Assembly (NCBI GenBank): GCA_002497905.1 | Contig: DAFJ01000073.1 | Span: 4,238-68,237 of the forward strand | Length of the DNA stretch: 64,000 bases | Direction of reading: 5' to 3' | Source: Euryarchaeota archaeon UBA251 | GTDB taxonomy: Archaea; Thermoplasmatota; Poseidoniia; Poseidoniales; Thalassarchaeaceae | Shown: positions 8,325-18,478 of the stretch, one piece after another | How the letters are laid out: every line of letters starts with the position of its first letter | Numbering within the stretch: the stretch's first letter is position 1 | The notes under the pieces: model-generated | The model's input: the letters and a program-made list of their open reading frames with translations, nothing else | Database searches by the model: none | What the model was told of the DNA's origin: nothing | Translations under genes and position numbers: made by a program

Positions 8325-11183
8325 ATGGCGTTCGGAGATATCGATGCCCCATACTTCCACGAGAATGGATTCGTTCGAACTCGCTGTCGAGTATCGGAAC
8401 TTTGGTTCTGGACAAGAGATGAGGATAGGACGACTTCCGGTGACACGGATGAAGATGAATACACTTTCATTGGCGCACCGATTATCAAGGGATTTGATCA
8501 AAGGGGTAAGGCGTTGAAGGATGCGATGCGCGAGGCATTCCTAGAATTCTTCGAGAAAAGGTCCCATTTACGAGTAGCCCCCTACCCAGTAATAGCTCGA
8601 TGGCGTGACGATATTCATCTTACAATCGCCAGTATTGCAGATTTCCAACCTCATGTTACTTCCGGAGAAGTCCCTCCTCCTGCCAATCCATTGACTATCT
8701 CTCAGCCCTGTATCCGTCTAACTGATGTGGCTGCAGTAGGCCGTTCGGGCCGTCATCTTACAACTTTCGAGATGATGGCTCATCATTGCTTTAATCGTCC
8801 ACAGGATGGTGATATTCACTACTGGATAAACGAGACAATCCGTTTCTGTGATGTGCTCTTTACAGAGGTTCTCGGAATCGATCCCATGGAGATTAGTTAT
8901 GTTGAGAATCCGTGGTCAGGTGGAGGGAATGCCGGTCCGGCTGTTGAAGTCATTGTTGGCGGTCTTGAACTAGCTACTCTTGTTTTCATGAATCTCAAAG
9001 AAGACGAGACCGGTGATGTTGAAATTAAGGGTGTTCGATATAGTGAGATGCCATTACAGATCATAGATACAGGTTATGGATTAGAGCGTTTTTGTTGGGC
9101 TGCTGCTGGCACCCCAACGATTTACGAGGCTATCTATCCAGAGACCGTTTCATGGCTTCGTGAACTTTCATCTTTTGATGAACGCTTGAGTACACTTGGC
9201 GATGTAGATGTGGATTTACTGTTAGCGGAACTTAGTCGTCTTGCAGGGATTTTGAATATTGATGTTGGAACAGATGTAGATGCGTTGTACGTCCGATTAA
9301 TTGAACGCCTTTCGGAACGAAATGTCTCTCTTGATGTGGCTACGCTGAAATCAATCACAGAGCCACTCTCTTCCATCTATGCTATCCCTGATCATATGCA
9401 TGCTTTGTGTAACATGCTCAATGATGGCCTAGTTCCATCCAATGCAAAGGCCGGATATCTCGCTAGGATGATGGCACGTCGCGCATGCCGTATGAAGGAC
9501 GATCTTGGACTTACAATTGGTCTCGATGAAATTGGTGCTCATCACATCGATGTCAATTTGTCCGGTTCGATTGAACCTAAATCACGTCAGAATATCCTAA
9601 CGATTCTTGCTTTAGAGGAATTACGATATCGTGAGATGCTTAGAGCAGGACAAGCTGCTGTAAGAACGGCGTTCAAGGATATTCCTTCAGATGCTAACAA
9701 GGTTCCCTCTGAGATTTTGTTTCGGCTCGCTGAGGAGCGTGGTTTGCAACCAGAGATGGTTGTCAGTATTGCATACGAGGCAGGTTGGCCGAATGTAACC
9801 GTCCCTGTCGGTTTTGCTGCGGATATGGCTGCTCGTCATGCAGAGCAAGTCAGGATGCTTGCAAAGCGCAAGGGTGGTGATGGAACCGGGCTTGGAGCGG
9901 GTCATCCTGCTACTATACGTTCATTCTATGATGACACTGCAGCAGTCCAATTTGATGCGAAGGTACTCTCTTGCATTGAAGGAATTGATGCTATTTCAAC
10001 AGGCTCTGAATCTCTTGGCAATGCGACGCATGCTATAGTTCTCGATCGTACCTTGTTTTACCCTGAGGGCGGGGGGCAACTTTCAGATCATGGTATTCTT
10101 TCAGATGGGTCGGCCTCAGTACGAGTTGTTGATGTCCAAATCGATGGTGATGTAATCTTACATCTGACAGATGGACCTCTGGCGACTGGTTCGGTTCAGG
10201 GTGAAATTGACTGGTCTCGAAGGAAGCAACTTATGGATCACCACACTGCTGTTCACATTGTAGGAGGTGCCGCTCGTCAGATTTTAGGAGATCATATTTG
10301 GCAAGCCGGGTCAAACAAAGGTGCTAGATACGCACGTCTTGACATCACTCATCACAGTCGTCTTGAGCGCGAGGTACTAGATGCAATAGAGGACTTGGCA
10401 AACGAAGTCGTTGCTTCAAGTCCGACTGTGGAGAAGTTACTAATTCCTCGCGCTGAAGCTGATGCAAACTTTGGTTTCGAACTCTATCAGGGCGGACCCC
10501 CAAAGCATTCTGAAATTCGTGTGATTCGTATTGGTGAATTCGATGTTCAGGCATGTGGAGGTACTCATCACGATGATGCAGGCATGGTGGATTACGTCCG
10601 TGTCATCCGTTCGAATCTTGTGCAAGATGGAGTAGAACGACTCCACATTCTTGCAGGTTCGGCAGCACGAGAACATGCAAAGCAACAGGAGGATCTACTG
10701 TCGCGTAGTGCTGATGTTCTTGGTGTTCAAGCGGATGATCTCCCGGCTACAGTAGGGCGTTTCTTCAATGAATGGAAAGAGCAGCGGAAGAGAATCGAAG
10801 CTCTAGAAGCAGAGATTGTCAGACTTCGTACCTCTGGTAGTGATGGCGGAACCACAGAGGTAGATGGGGTTAGAATTGTTGTAATGGAAGTCGATGGTGG
10901 TATGAAGCAGATGCAAGCTATGGTCAAGGAGCTCACCTTAGACCCTTCAAATCCAACTATTGCAGTCCTAGGCAGTCGAGATGGAGGAGGAAAATTACTT
11001 GCTGCAGTCACCGAGGGAACAGAAGCGACTAACAGGGTTGATGCTGGTTCGCTAATTCGTGAGATAGCCCCGCATATTTCGGGTGGTGGCGGAGGTCGTC
11101 CAACATTCGCTCAAGCCGGTGGATCAAATCCCAATGGTCTCGATGCGGCCCTTGATGCCGCTCGAACTATTCTTGGATTGTAA
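8325..11183 (+). CDS. alaS: alanyl-tRNA synthetase (archaeal type)
   Basis: A 952-residue class II synthetase that charges tRNA-Ala. It starts with the archaeal N-terminal extension (PYFHENGFVR), has the class II core (GRHLTTFEMM; DTGYGLERFCW), an editing domain with HHTAVH and CGGTHHD, and a C-terminal Gly-rich DHHA1 region (ISGGGGGRP). GAGGTGA ends 4 nt before the ATG. Oddity: the archaeal N-terminal zinc site, usually CxxC..CxxxxC, is reduced to a single Cys (CRVS...TSGD...DEDEY), so zinc is probably not bound there. It diverges from rtcB. Confidence 0.97.
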   Translation: MAFGDIDAPYFHENGFVRTRCRVSELWFWTRDEDRTTSGDTDEDEYTFIGAPIIKGFDQRGKALKDAMREAFLEFFEKRSHLRVAPYPVIARWRDDIHLTIASIADFQPHVTSGEVPPPANPLTISQPCIRLTDVAAVGRSGRHLTTFEMMAHHCFNRPQDGDIHYWINETIRFCDVLFTEVLGIDPMEISYVENPWSGGGNAGPAVEVIVGGLELATLVFMNLKEDETGDVEIKGVRYSEMPLQIIDTGYGLERFCWAAAGTPTIYEAIYPETVSWLRELSSFDERLSTLGDVDVDLLLAELSRLAGILNIDVGTDVDALYVRLIERLSERNVSLDVATLKSITEPLSSIYAIPDHMHALCNMLNDGLVPSNAKAGYLARMMARRACRMKDDLGLTIGLDEIGAHHIDVNLSGSIEPKSRQNILTILALEELRYREMLRAGQAAVRTAFKDIPSDANKVPSEILFRLAEERGLQPEMVVSIAYEAGWPNVTVPVGFAADMAARHAEQVRMLAKRKGGDGTGLGAGHPATIRSFYDDTAAVQFDAKVLSCIEGIDAISTGSESLGNATHAIVLDRTLFYPEGGGQLSDHGILSDGSASVRVVDVQIDGDVILHLTDGPLATGSVQGEIDWSRRKQLMDHHTAVHIVGGAARQILGDHIWQAGSNKGARYARLDITHHSRLEREVLDAIEDLANEVVASSPTVEKLLIPRAEADANFGFELYQGGPPKHSEIRVIRIGEFDVQACGGTHHDDAGMVDYVRVIRSNLVQDGVERLHILAGSAAREHAKQQEDLLSRSADVLGVQADDLPATVGRFFNEWKEQRKRIEALEAEIVRLRTSGSDGGTTEVDGVRIVVMEVDGGMKQMQAMVKELTLDPSNPTIAVLGSRDGGGKLLAAVTEGTEATNRVDAGSLIREIAPHISGGGGGRPTFAQAGGSNPNGLDAALDAARTILGL

Positions 11184-11184
11184 T

Positions 11185-11877
11185 TCAATCTGAGTTGTCA
11201 AGTAATCCTTCCATCGATAGCAGGCCACCTTGTAGACCCGCAAGTATCCCCCATTCAAGGATTGCAGCTAATTCAAGATACATCATCAAAAAGGGAATGC
11301 CAATCAAGATGCCAGATCCGATACCAAGTATCAAACTCCAGCGTCGTACATCTCTTGCAGGGAAACTAAACACAAGTCCTGTGTCATCATCTTCGCCTAT
11401 TATCCAGTGAGCAGCGAGAATCCAAACAAGGCCACTGGAAAATATGATCACAGCAAGGATATGATGGGAGAGTGGATACACTGTGAACGGTAGATGAACA
11501 AGTAGCATAAGGCAGATGCCATTTGTAACGCCTATGCCTGTTGCGACATATTCAAACCAAGTTCCATTCTTATTCAATGGCCCCCCTCTTCTTCCCATTC
11601 TGATGACCAACCATGTAGAAAGCAGTCCACAAATGGTAAATCCAATCTTGAATAGATGAATTTCCGGTTCGTAGATGCCCCCTGAGGAGATAAAGGAAGG
11701 AAGCCCCTCAAACACAAAAGAATCGATGAAAGGTGCGAGTGAATCTCCAAGGTCGAATATCTCATCACGTTCACCTCCTCCTGTTTGCATCAAGATTTGA
11801 GTGAGGATTGCTGTGAATACACCAATTCCCACAATCAAACGGATATGGTGTCTACGAACTAATTCGAATCCGTTCAT
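11185..11877 (-). CDS. Frag1/DRAM/Sfk1-like six-helix membrane protein
   Basis: A 230-residue protein with six hydrophobic segments. The order of features, FISSGGIYEPE in the first outer loop, then a histidine helix (YPLSHHILAVIIF) and a last helix with LEWGI, resembles the Frag1/DRAM/Sfk1 family (ISDTG..PE, VHD, CEW), which is known mainly from eukaryotes. The match is by eye and weak. The gene overlaps the upstream Nudix gene by 4 nt (ATGA), so the two are co-translated. It is convergent with alaS. Function unknown. Confidence 0.6.
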   Translation of the reverse strand: MNGFELVRRHHIRLIVGIGVFTAILTQILMQTGGGERDEIFDLGDSLAPFIDSFVFEGLPSFISSGGIYEPEIHLFKIGFTICGLLSTWLVIRMGRRGGPLNKNGTWFEYVATGIGVTNGICLMLLVHLPFTVYPLSHHILAVIIFSSGLVWILAAHWIIGEDDDTGLVFSFPARDVRRWSLILGIGSGILIGIPFLMMYLELAAILEWGILAGLQGGLLSMEGLLDNSD

Positions 11878-12653
11878 GCTCTTCCCTCTAGATTCTTCAA
11901 TGCCTTTAGGGCTTCCTCATCAAATTGAGATGCGGCACGTTGAATTGCCTCATCTAGAGTAAACCACTCCCCCTCCTCAATTTCATCAGGTTTCGGTTTA
12001 AGCTCAGGTCGTTGGTTGAGATCAACAAGGTATGTGAAGGAGACATATTGGATTCCCTCGCTACTGAAGATCCGTTCCTGGATGTGACAAAAGTCGTCTC
12101 CAGGTAATGCATCTCCTGATTCACCCATTGGATCTGCAATTGAGATATCGATTCCCATCTCCTCGTAAGCTTCTCGAATTGCTCCGTTTCTTGGATGTTC
12201 AGCATAATCTAGGTAGCCACCAGGTAGAGTCCAGAATCCTGTGAAGTGTCCCCGAAGCACTTTCCCAAGGAGTACATTGCCCTCTGGGTCTCGGATAATG
12301 ACTTTGGCAACCAATCGGTGAATCGTTCTGTAGACGGATTCTCTAGCTAATGGATGTACAGCTGAATCTGAGATTACATGGTCTTTCCATGCCCAGTTTG
12401 CAGGCCACTCAATACGGGGTGTTCCATATTTGACGACATGGATTGTTTTTCCATTGTCCATTCGATTGGTTCGCTTCACATCCCATTCAAATCCCATATC
12501 TCGGACTTCATCTTCTGATGGAAGACGAAGTAGCCAACCATTGGGGCCAGTTTCTGTTCTACCCGGTAATGGAATCTGAGGTCCTTGTCCGTGCTCGTCT
12601 ACGAGGAGAATCTTCCCGTCGTGTTCGAGATGGAGGTACACCTCGCCATCCAT
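11874..12653 (-). CDS. Nudix hydrolase with N-terminal extension
   Basis: 259 residues. The C-terminal half is a Nudix domain with a complete box (GYLDYAEHPRNGAIREAYEE, then MGI, fitting GX5EX7REUXEEXGU), preceded by FWTLPGG. Such enzymes hydrolyse nucleoside diphosphates linked to another group. The first 105 residues resemble the extra N-terminal domain of NudC/ADP-ribose-type Nudix proteins only loosely, and no zinc cysteines are present. The substrate is therefore undetermined. It is coupled by a 4-nt overlap to the membrane protein downstream. Confidence 0.85.
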   Translation of the reverse strand: MDGEVYLHLEHDGKILLVDEHGQGPQIPLPGRTETGPNGWLLRLPSEDEVRDMGFEWDVKRTNRMDNGKTIHVVKYGTPRIEWPANWAWKDHVISDSAVHPLARESVYRTIHRLVAKVIIRDPEGNVLLGKVLRGHFTGFWTLPGGYLDYAEHPRNGAIREAYEEMGIDISIADPMGESGDALPGDDFCHIQERIFSSEGIQYVSFTYLVDLNQRPELKPKPDEIEEGEWFTLDEAIQRAASQFDEEALKALKNLEGRA

Positions 12654-12720
12654 GATACTGGGTAGTAGCGCCCCGTCATCAACCCGACGATTAATTCAAC
12701 GTTCCAAATTGGCCTGTTGC

Positions 12721-13701
12721 CTACAAAAGGTCACTTACAGCCTCTCGTTCACTGAGGAGTGCCGCTACATTTTCATCGATTTTCGCCTGTGCGAATGTGT
12801 CAACCGAAAGGTCGTCAACCACAATCACCTCTCCACCTTCACATCGACATGGGAAACTAAACACAATCCCCTCGGGTACTCCATACCAGCCCTCTGAAGG
12901 GAGTGCGACGGAAACAATGCGTCCATCTGACCCTTGCCACCAATCGCGCATATGGTCTACAGCAGCCGAAGCAGCAGATGCGGCGGAAGATGCTCCACGA
13001 GCCATGATAATCGCCTTTCCACGTGTTGAGACAGTATTGAGGAATTCACCTTGAAGCCATTCTTCATCGAATACTTCAGTCGCTGATTTGCCACCAATTG
13101 TCGCCATCGAGGGGTCAGGGTACATCGTATTGGCATGATTTCCCCAAATGAATACGTCTTGAACTTCTGAGGCTGGAACGCCGGCACGTTCTGCCATTTG
13201 TCCGACCGCGCGATTTTGGTCGAGGCGAGTCATAGCTGTGAACTGCCGAGGAGGGATGCTTGGTGCATTTGCAGAGGCAATTAGTGCATTGGTATTGCAC
13301 GGGTTGCCAACAGTAATCACCTTCACCTTGCGAGAAGCTACAGCATCAATTGCCTTGCCTTGACCTACGAAGATTGGTCCATTGGCAGCGACAAGATCGG
13401 ATCGATCCATGTCCTTAGTTCTCGGGCGTGATCCGACAAGGAAGATTGCATCTGCTTCGTTGAATGCAACTTCTGCGTTATCCGTGCCTACGATGTCGTG
13501 CACCAGTGGAAATGCAGAGTCCCTTAGTTCCATGATTACGCCCTCGAGACGCTGCATTCCAGGGGGGATTTCCAGTAGCTGAAGAATTACTGGCTGATTG
13601 GATCCAAAGCAATCACCGCTTGCGATTCGCCACAATAAGGCGTATCCAATGTTTCCAGCCGCTCCAGTGACGGCAACTCGTATAGGCGCTTGAGTTGTCA
13701 T
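12721..13701 (-). CDS. mdh: malate dehydrogenase
   Basis: A 326-residue NAD-dependent malate dehydrogenase that interconverts malate and oxaloacetate in the TCA cycle. The dinucleotide fold starts [21 protein letters not shown] after strand 2 is characteristic of the MDH type found in eukaryotic cytosol and Thermus. The catalytic His lies in [12 protein letters not shown] and a substrate Arg/Asp pair in TRLDQNRA. Length and motifs are normal. It stands alone between the Nudix gene and the divergent CPBP protease. Confidence 0.95.
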   Translation of the reverse strand: MTTQAPIRVAVTGAAGNIGYALLWRIASGDCFGSNQPVILQLLEIPPGMQRLEGVIMELRDSAFPLVHDIVGTDNAEVAFNEADAIFLVGSRPRTKDMDRSDLVAANGPIFVGQGKAIDAVASRKVKVITVGNPCNTNALIASANAPSIPPRQFTAMTRLDQNRAVGQMAERAGVPASEVQDVFIWGNHANTMYPDPSMATIGGKSATEVFDEEWLQGEFLNTVSTRGKAIIMARGASSAASAASAAVDHMRDWWQGSDGRIVSVALPSEGWYGVPEGIVFSFPCRCEGGEVIVVDDLSVDTFAQAKIDENVAALLSEREAVSDLL

Positions 13702-13771
13702 GCCCGCGAATGCTGAGGTTCCGTCTATGACGATTGCCCCACCGTAATGCGGATTATTGAAAGGGCCCTAG

Positions 13772-14512
13772 GTGTCAGAGAGGATTGTGGATATCGGTCC
13801 AAAAAAGCCGATGTGGGCATTATTACTCCTAATTCCTGCTCCTTCAATAGGTGTCCTTGCAAATGGTGTACTTGCAGAATCTGATATTGCTGTATATGCT
13901 CTGATTGGGCTTGTCATCTGGATGATTTGCAAGGTATGGATTGTAGCATTCCCAGCATTCTGGCATCGGCGATTCGATCAGGGTGAATTCGGGTTCTCAC
14001 CTCTTGCTGAGGATTCAGGCCTACGGCCGTGGTTGGAGGGGATTCTACTTGGGGGGGCACTTTCAACAGTACTCTTCGTAACTTTCCTTGCAGCAAGGCC
14101 TCATATCAATCTCGTAGAGATAGGTGCGTCTATTCGAGAAGTAGGCCTCGATTCTTGGCCCAAAGTGATTGCAGCCATCCTATTCTGGGTCTTCATCAAT
14201 AGCGTTGTTGAGGAGTATGTGTATCGTTGGTTTATCACAAATCAGGCGGCTTCAATCATAGGAGATTATCCAATTCGTGTTGGGGCGATTTCAGTTGTTG
14301 CGTTCACACTTCATCATTTTGTGGCAGTGGCCCTCGTTGCTCCATCATTGTGGATAGCCTTGCTCGCTGCTGCTGCTGTCGCTATAGGGGGTGCGGCATT
14401 TTCCTTCCTTTATCATCGTCACAGTTCCATTTGGCCAGCATGGGCGTGTCATGCGATTCTCGATGTGGTTGTCTTTGGGGGCGTTGCATGGATTGCTCTT
14501 GTCGCGACATGA
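13772..14512 (+). CDS. CPBP-family intramembrane metalloprotease
   Basis: 246 residues with about seven or eight hydrophobic helices. The glutamate motif EEYVYRW (EExxxR) and the later helix FTLHHFV carry the metal-ligand residues typical of the CPBP/Abi (Rce1-like) family. Archaeal members may process prenylated or small membrane proteins, but the substrate is unknown here. It has a GTG start and no obvious Shine-Dalgarno. It lies 75 nt before etfB. Confidence 0.85.
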   Translation: MSERIVDIGPKKPMWALLLLIPAPSIGVLANGVLAESDIAVYALIGLVIWMICKVWIVAFPAFWHRRFDQGEFGFSPLAEDSGLRPWLEGILLGGALSTVLFVTFLAARPHINLVEIGASIREVGLDSWPKVIAAILFWVFINSVVEEYVYRWFITNQAASIIGDYPIRVGAISVVAFTLHHFVAVALVAPSLWIALLAAAAVAIGGAAFSFLYHRHSSIWPAWACHAILDVVVFGGVAWIALVAT

Positions 14513-14586
14513 GCTAAGAATTCTGAATACATAGAGTTCAAATGCCGGTTTCAGATGGCTGCAAATATTCCGATTGGGAAGTGTTG

Positions 14587-15411
14587 ATGATGGATTTTGT
14601 TGTGCTGTTGAAGCAGGTTCCCAAGCCGAAGGAGATGCGCGTAACCGCTGAAGGCACATTGGACCGTGCATCCGCTCCAAGTCAGATCAATCAGGACTGT
14701 CAGCATGCTCTTGAGATGGCTCTCTCGATGAAGGACGCCTATGGTGGCCGCGTAGTGGTCGTATCTATGGGTCCTCCGAATTTCCAGATGTCTCACATTA
14801 CCGCGATGGAGCGCGGAGTGGATGAAACAGTACTTCTCTCCGATCGAAAACTCGGTGGTTCTGATACTTGGGCTACAGGATACGCTCTTTCTGGGACTCT
14901 CAAGCATATTGGTTACAGTTCAGAGCGTAATGATTGGCTTGTCATGGGCGGTCGTCAGACTACCGACGGAGATACTGCACACGTACCAAGTCAAGTCGCA
15001 GAAAACCTTGGCATACCTCAGGTGACTCTTGTAGAGACCTGTGAGATTATGGATGGTTCGGCAAAGGTTCGTCGAATCGTCGAAGGTGGTAGTATGGATC
15101 TAAGTATGCCACTACCTTGTATGCTTTCCATTGCACCGACAGCCGCTCCTCTACGTGGCCGTAACATGAAGGCAGCAGTTGCTGTCAAGAAGCATGTCAC
15201 AAAGGACCAACGTGGCAAAGACACATTCAAGGAAGGTGCGCCAATATTCCGACTTCTTTCAGCAGATGATGTTGAACTTGAAGGCACGAAAATCGGCCTT
15301 GCTGGATCTCCAACGATAGTTGCTGCTGCTCCAAGGGTAGAGAAAGCCTCTCGTGATCTTCAGTTAACCGATTCTGATGGCCTAATTGGCGTCGTGGAGG
15401 GATGGCAATGA
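14587..15411 (+). CDS. etfB: electron transfer flavoprotein beta subunit
   Basis: About 274 residues. The start MMDFVVLLKQVPKP matches the family start (xxVxxKQVPD). GRQTTDGDTAHVPSQVAENLG is the AMP/FAD-contact region, where family members read D..tGQvgp.vAe.Lg. With EtfA it passes electrons from acyl-CoA and related dehydrogenases to an ETF:quinone oxidoreductase. A CAAATATTCC element lies about 16-25 nt upstream of 14587, supporting this leaderless start over an ATG at 14542. It overlaps etfA. Confidence 0.93.
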   Translation: MMDFVVLLKQVPKPKEMRVTAEGTLDRASAPSQINQDCQHALEMALSMKDAYGGRVVVVSMGPPNFQMSHITAMERGVDETVLLSDRKLGGSDTWATGYALSGTLKHIGYSSERNDWLVMGGRQTTDGDTAHVPSQVAENLGIPQVTLVETCEIMDGSAKVRRIVEGGSMDLSMPLPCMLSIAPTAAPLRGRNMKAAVAVKKHVTKDQRGKDTFKEGAPIFRLLSADDVELEGTKIGLAGSPTIVAAAPRVEKASRDLQLTDSDGLIGVVEGWQ

Positions 15412-16511
15412 GTGACTGGCCAGAGGACGCAACTGTTCAGAGGTTCAGTGATGCTACTTCGTCAGAAGGAGTCATGGTCTTCGCAGAAATGGTGGATGGG
15501 CATCTTCTCAATGTTGGCCGAGAACTAATGGGGCCAGGGCGCGAGATGGCAGATCATCTAGGCGTAACTCTCTCTGCCGTTCTCATCCACCATTCTGTAG
15601 GTGATGCTCCACAGGATCTCATATCCCTTGGAGCTGACAAGGTGATTGTGGTTGAAGATGCTCGATTAGAGCATTACACGACCCTCCCATATGCGCGTGC
15701 CCTCTCAGATTATCTGACAAATGTACATCGCCCTGAGATTCTCCTCATGGGTGCTACAACGACTGGTCGCGATCTTGCTCCACGGGTTGCAAGTCGTGTC
15801 GATGCGGGCGTTACAGCCGATTGCACGAAACTAAGCGTCGGTCCATTCTACCACCGCAAGACAAAATCAGTCACAACTCACATGCTTGAGGCTCATCGAC
15901 CATCCTTCGGTGAATCGAAGTTAGCCTGTATCATGTCTAACCCCGAACAGTTGTGGGCTCCTGCAATGGCAACAGCTCGCCCTGGTATTTTCGTTGCTCC
16001 TGCGTCCGATTCCTCAAGAACTGGTGATGTGGAGGCCTTTACTCCGGATTGGCAGGATGGAGATTTCTCTGTCGAAGTGATGGATGTCCGCAGAGGCGGA
16101 GGCGAGCGCGTCGATTTAGGGCACTGCAAGATTGTTGTCGCCGGTGGAATTCCATGTGGACAGACTGGGTTCCGAGAAATTCACGATCTTGTTGATGCTC
16201 TCAAGGCACAGGGATTGGATGCAGAATGGGGTGCAAGTCGAGCTGCTGTTGATGCAGGTCATGCGCCAAGCACGCGTCAGATTGGTCAGACTGGTCAGAG
16301 CATCCGTCCTCCAGTTTACGTCGCTGTTGCAATTAGTGGTGCACCTCAACACACTGCCGGGATGAAGGATAGTGAACGGATTGTTGCAGTAAATACGGAT
16401 GAATCATGCACGATGGTTCAGTCTGCAGATGCAGCCATCATTGGGGACTACCGCGAAGTTGTTCCTCAACTTACTGAGAAGGTAAAATCAGGGTTCACTT
16501 TTGGCCTCTGA
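15408..16511 (+). CDS. etfA: electron transfer flavoprotein alpha subunit
   Basis: About 367 residues. The C-terminal FAD domain is clear: GASRAAVDAGHAP, QIGQTGQSIRPPVYVAVAIS, GAPQHTAGM and a final VNTDE..pIf-like segment. The start ATGAGT overlaps the etfB stop as ATGA; an ATG two codons earlier is also possible. It forms the FAD-holding heterodimer with EtfB. A thiolase at 22.2 kb and menaquinone genes at 36-42 kb fit a pathway from fatty-acid or amino-acid oxidation to quinone. It is convergent with the phosphatase gene. Confidence 0.94.
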   Translation: MSDWPEDATVQRFSDATSSEGVMVFAEMVDGHLLNVGRELMGPGREMADHLGVTLSAVLIHHSVGDAPQDLISLGADKVIVVEDARLEHYTTLPYARALSDYLTNVHRPEILLMGATTTGRDLAPRVASRVDAGVTADCTKLSVGPFYHRKTKSVTTHMLEAHRPSFGESKLACIMSNPEQLWAPAMATARPGIFVAPASDSSRTGDVEAFTPDWQDGDFSVEVMDVRRGGGERVDLGHCKIVVAGGIPCGQTGFREIHDLVDALKAQGLDAEWGASRAAVDAGHAPSTRQIGQTGQSIRPPVYVAVAISGAPQHTAGMKDSERIVAVNTDESCTMVQSADAAIIGDYREVVPQLTEKVKSGFTFGL

Positions 16512-16535
16512 AATCACCTTTGCACTGGTCCAGAA

Positions 16536-18398
16536 TCAATCAACACAATGGCCCATCAATGAGGCTTTCATAGCCAGATGAATGTGGACTTGATCTATCA
16601 TTTCAGGAACTCCTGATGCGTAATATCCGTAGGTATCGAATCCCTCACCTACGCTCTGATCTATAATTTGTGAACAATCTCCTTGGAAATATACTGGGAC
16701 GGGTCGATTTGTGTGGCTTTGACCACCATATGGATCTGATTTACTCGGTCCCCAAAAATGCCCCATTTCCTCCACATTGCCTCCAAGTGTGAGATTCAAA
16801 GCGTTGTCGTTTCGAATTAATTCTGGGAAACTATCAGTCAGTGTCAGATAGTGGTCATGATCTGCAGTGACTACTAACATATTTCTTTCCCAACCTCCGT
16901 TCTGTTCTATCCAATCAACAACTGTTGCGACTGCCTTGTCAAAATCGATGACTGAACCGATTAAAGCATCCAAATTGTTGGAATGGGCGGCCCAATCGAT
17001 GTCGCCAGATTCAATCGTTAAGAAAAATCCCTGTTCATCATCTCCACAGGCCTCTAACATACTTGCTGACATTTCAGCAAGAGTTGGATTTTCATCGCGT
17101 TCTTTTAGGATATATTCCTCTTTTGTAAGTGGTCCGTAATCTCTGGAAATATCCGATGGAGGGCCATTTTTGAGATTGAGCCCCCATCCCGTTTGATCAT
17201 AAGAACCATTGGCGCCTGAATATGGAAGATTGGCTTGTCCTATCCCTCCATACAATCCCAAGATTTTCCCATCAGATGCACTATCATATGCTGATGTTAC
17301 AGAATGAAGAGTATCTGCTGAATTTGGGCTGTTAAGTAGTAGAGTATTGTTCGAGTTCGATGTAAATTCATCGAGATATGATGAAGGTACATAGAAATCG
17401 CTAACATGGGAATTTGGGTTTCCAGTTCCTAACAATATATTGATTCCATCTGAATTATCATACCAAGAGAGTACATCATCACCAACCATTGAATTAGAAA
17501 TAGATCCATCATGGAAACGATATCGACTGTTTATTTTCGCGAATGCTGAGGCAGGGGTTGCATGTGTAATTGGTACATTGGAACTAATTCCTACACACAT
17601 CCCCTTACCTGAAGCAATATCTCCTAAACTCGGGTTGGCTCGTTCATTTAGATCAACTCCCACTGCATTGTAGAAGGTCTTGACACCTGTCATCAGCGTA
17701 GTTGCAGTTTGAGCACTATCGGGATAATCATAGGTAATATACAGTGGATCGAAAGAAGTAGAATCATCGTTGTGATAGTATCTTGAATCCCACGGAGAAG
17801 CCCCTCCAAGATCGGGATCGTATCGAACTAAGTTCGCCCTTGGATCGAACTCAATATCTCGATAGTCTTCACTTGCAGTGGGTGTATTGCTTCCAGTATC
17901 AACACGTAGGCTATTCTTCTTGGATCCATCAACAGTTGTTGAGTAGGTTGTAGCAATTTGAAAACCAGATAATTCTTGCATTGCAAGACCATTTCCTTTA
18001 CCTGAGGTGTAGAAATCTGTTAGTAAATCCCCCTGGGTACCAGAGTTAATTTGGCTATAAATCGCTGCAGCTCGAACCATTTCCCACCCCATGCCATCAC
18101 CAATCATCAGGATGACATTCATGCTGAGGTCACAGTTTCCATCATCTTCAGTAGCATTCGCGATGAAATTACGCGCTTTGGGATTGGTACAACCCGTTAG
18201 CACGTTGTTTTGGTCTTGATTCTCTTCTATTACGTAATAGCATGAACCATCATCATTGGTTGCATTAAGGTTGTAATTGAGTGCAGTAGAATCATTGCAC
18301 CCATAGATTTCAGATTCTTGATTTTCATCTTCACTGAGGCACCCAATGTAAGGGGACAGCATCACAATAACGACCAGTATTGCAACAGTTCTCTGCAT
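16536..18398 (-). CDS. alkaline phosphatase, exported lipoprotein-like
   Basis: A 620-residue PhoA-superfamily phosphomonoesterase. An N-terminal hydrophobic signal ends in PYIGC, a possible lipobox with Cys20. Two short Asp/Asn-rich repeats follow (ALNYNLNATNDDGSC at about 39-53; CTNPKARNFIANATEDDGNC at 70-89), a motif common in marine surface proteins. Catalytic features are GDGMG (metal Asp101), the nucleophile Ser228 in DSAQTATTLMTG, and TADHDH near the C-terminus. It probably releases phosphate from organic phosphate outside the cell. No pho regulator is adjacent. A TATA-like GATTATC lies about 30 nt upstream. Confidence 0.93.
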   Translation of the reverse strand: MQRTVAILVVIVMLSPYIGCLSEDENQESEIYGCNDSTALNYNLNATNDDGSCYYVIEENQDQNNVLTGCTNPKARNFIANATEDDGNCDLSMNVILMIGDGMGWEMVRAAAIYSQINSGTQGDLLTDFYTSGKGNGLAMQELSGFQIATTYSTTVDGSKKNSLRVDTGSNTPTASEDYRDIEFDPRANLVRYDPDLGGASPWDSRYYHNDDSTSFDPLYITYDYPDSAQTATTLMTGVKTFYNAVGVDLNERANPSLGDIASGKGMCVGISSNVPITHATPASAFAKINSRYRFHDGSISNSMVGDDVLSWYDNSDGINILLGTGNPNSHVSDFYVPSSYLDEFTSNSNNTLLLNSPNSADTLHSVTSAYDSASDGKILGLYGGIGQANLPYSGANGSYDQTGWGLNLKNGPPSDISRDYGPLTKEEYILKERDENPTLAEMSASMLEACGDDEQGFFLTIESGDIDWAAHSNNLDALIGSVIDFDKAVATVVDWIEQNGGWERNMLVVTADHDHYLTLTDSFPELIRNDNALNLTLGGNVEEMGHFWGPSKSDPYGGQSHTNRPVPVYFQGDCSQIIDQSVGEGFDTYGYYASGVPEMIDQVHIHLAMKASLMGHCVD

Positions 18399-18478
18399 TA
18401 ATTACGCGCCTAACCTGAATAGGGATAATCATTCGGATTGTGAAAGCATCCTCATTGAGCCACCGGAACTAGGCCGAT

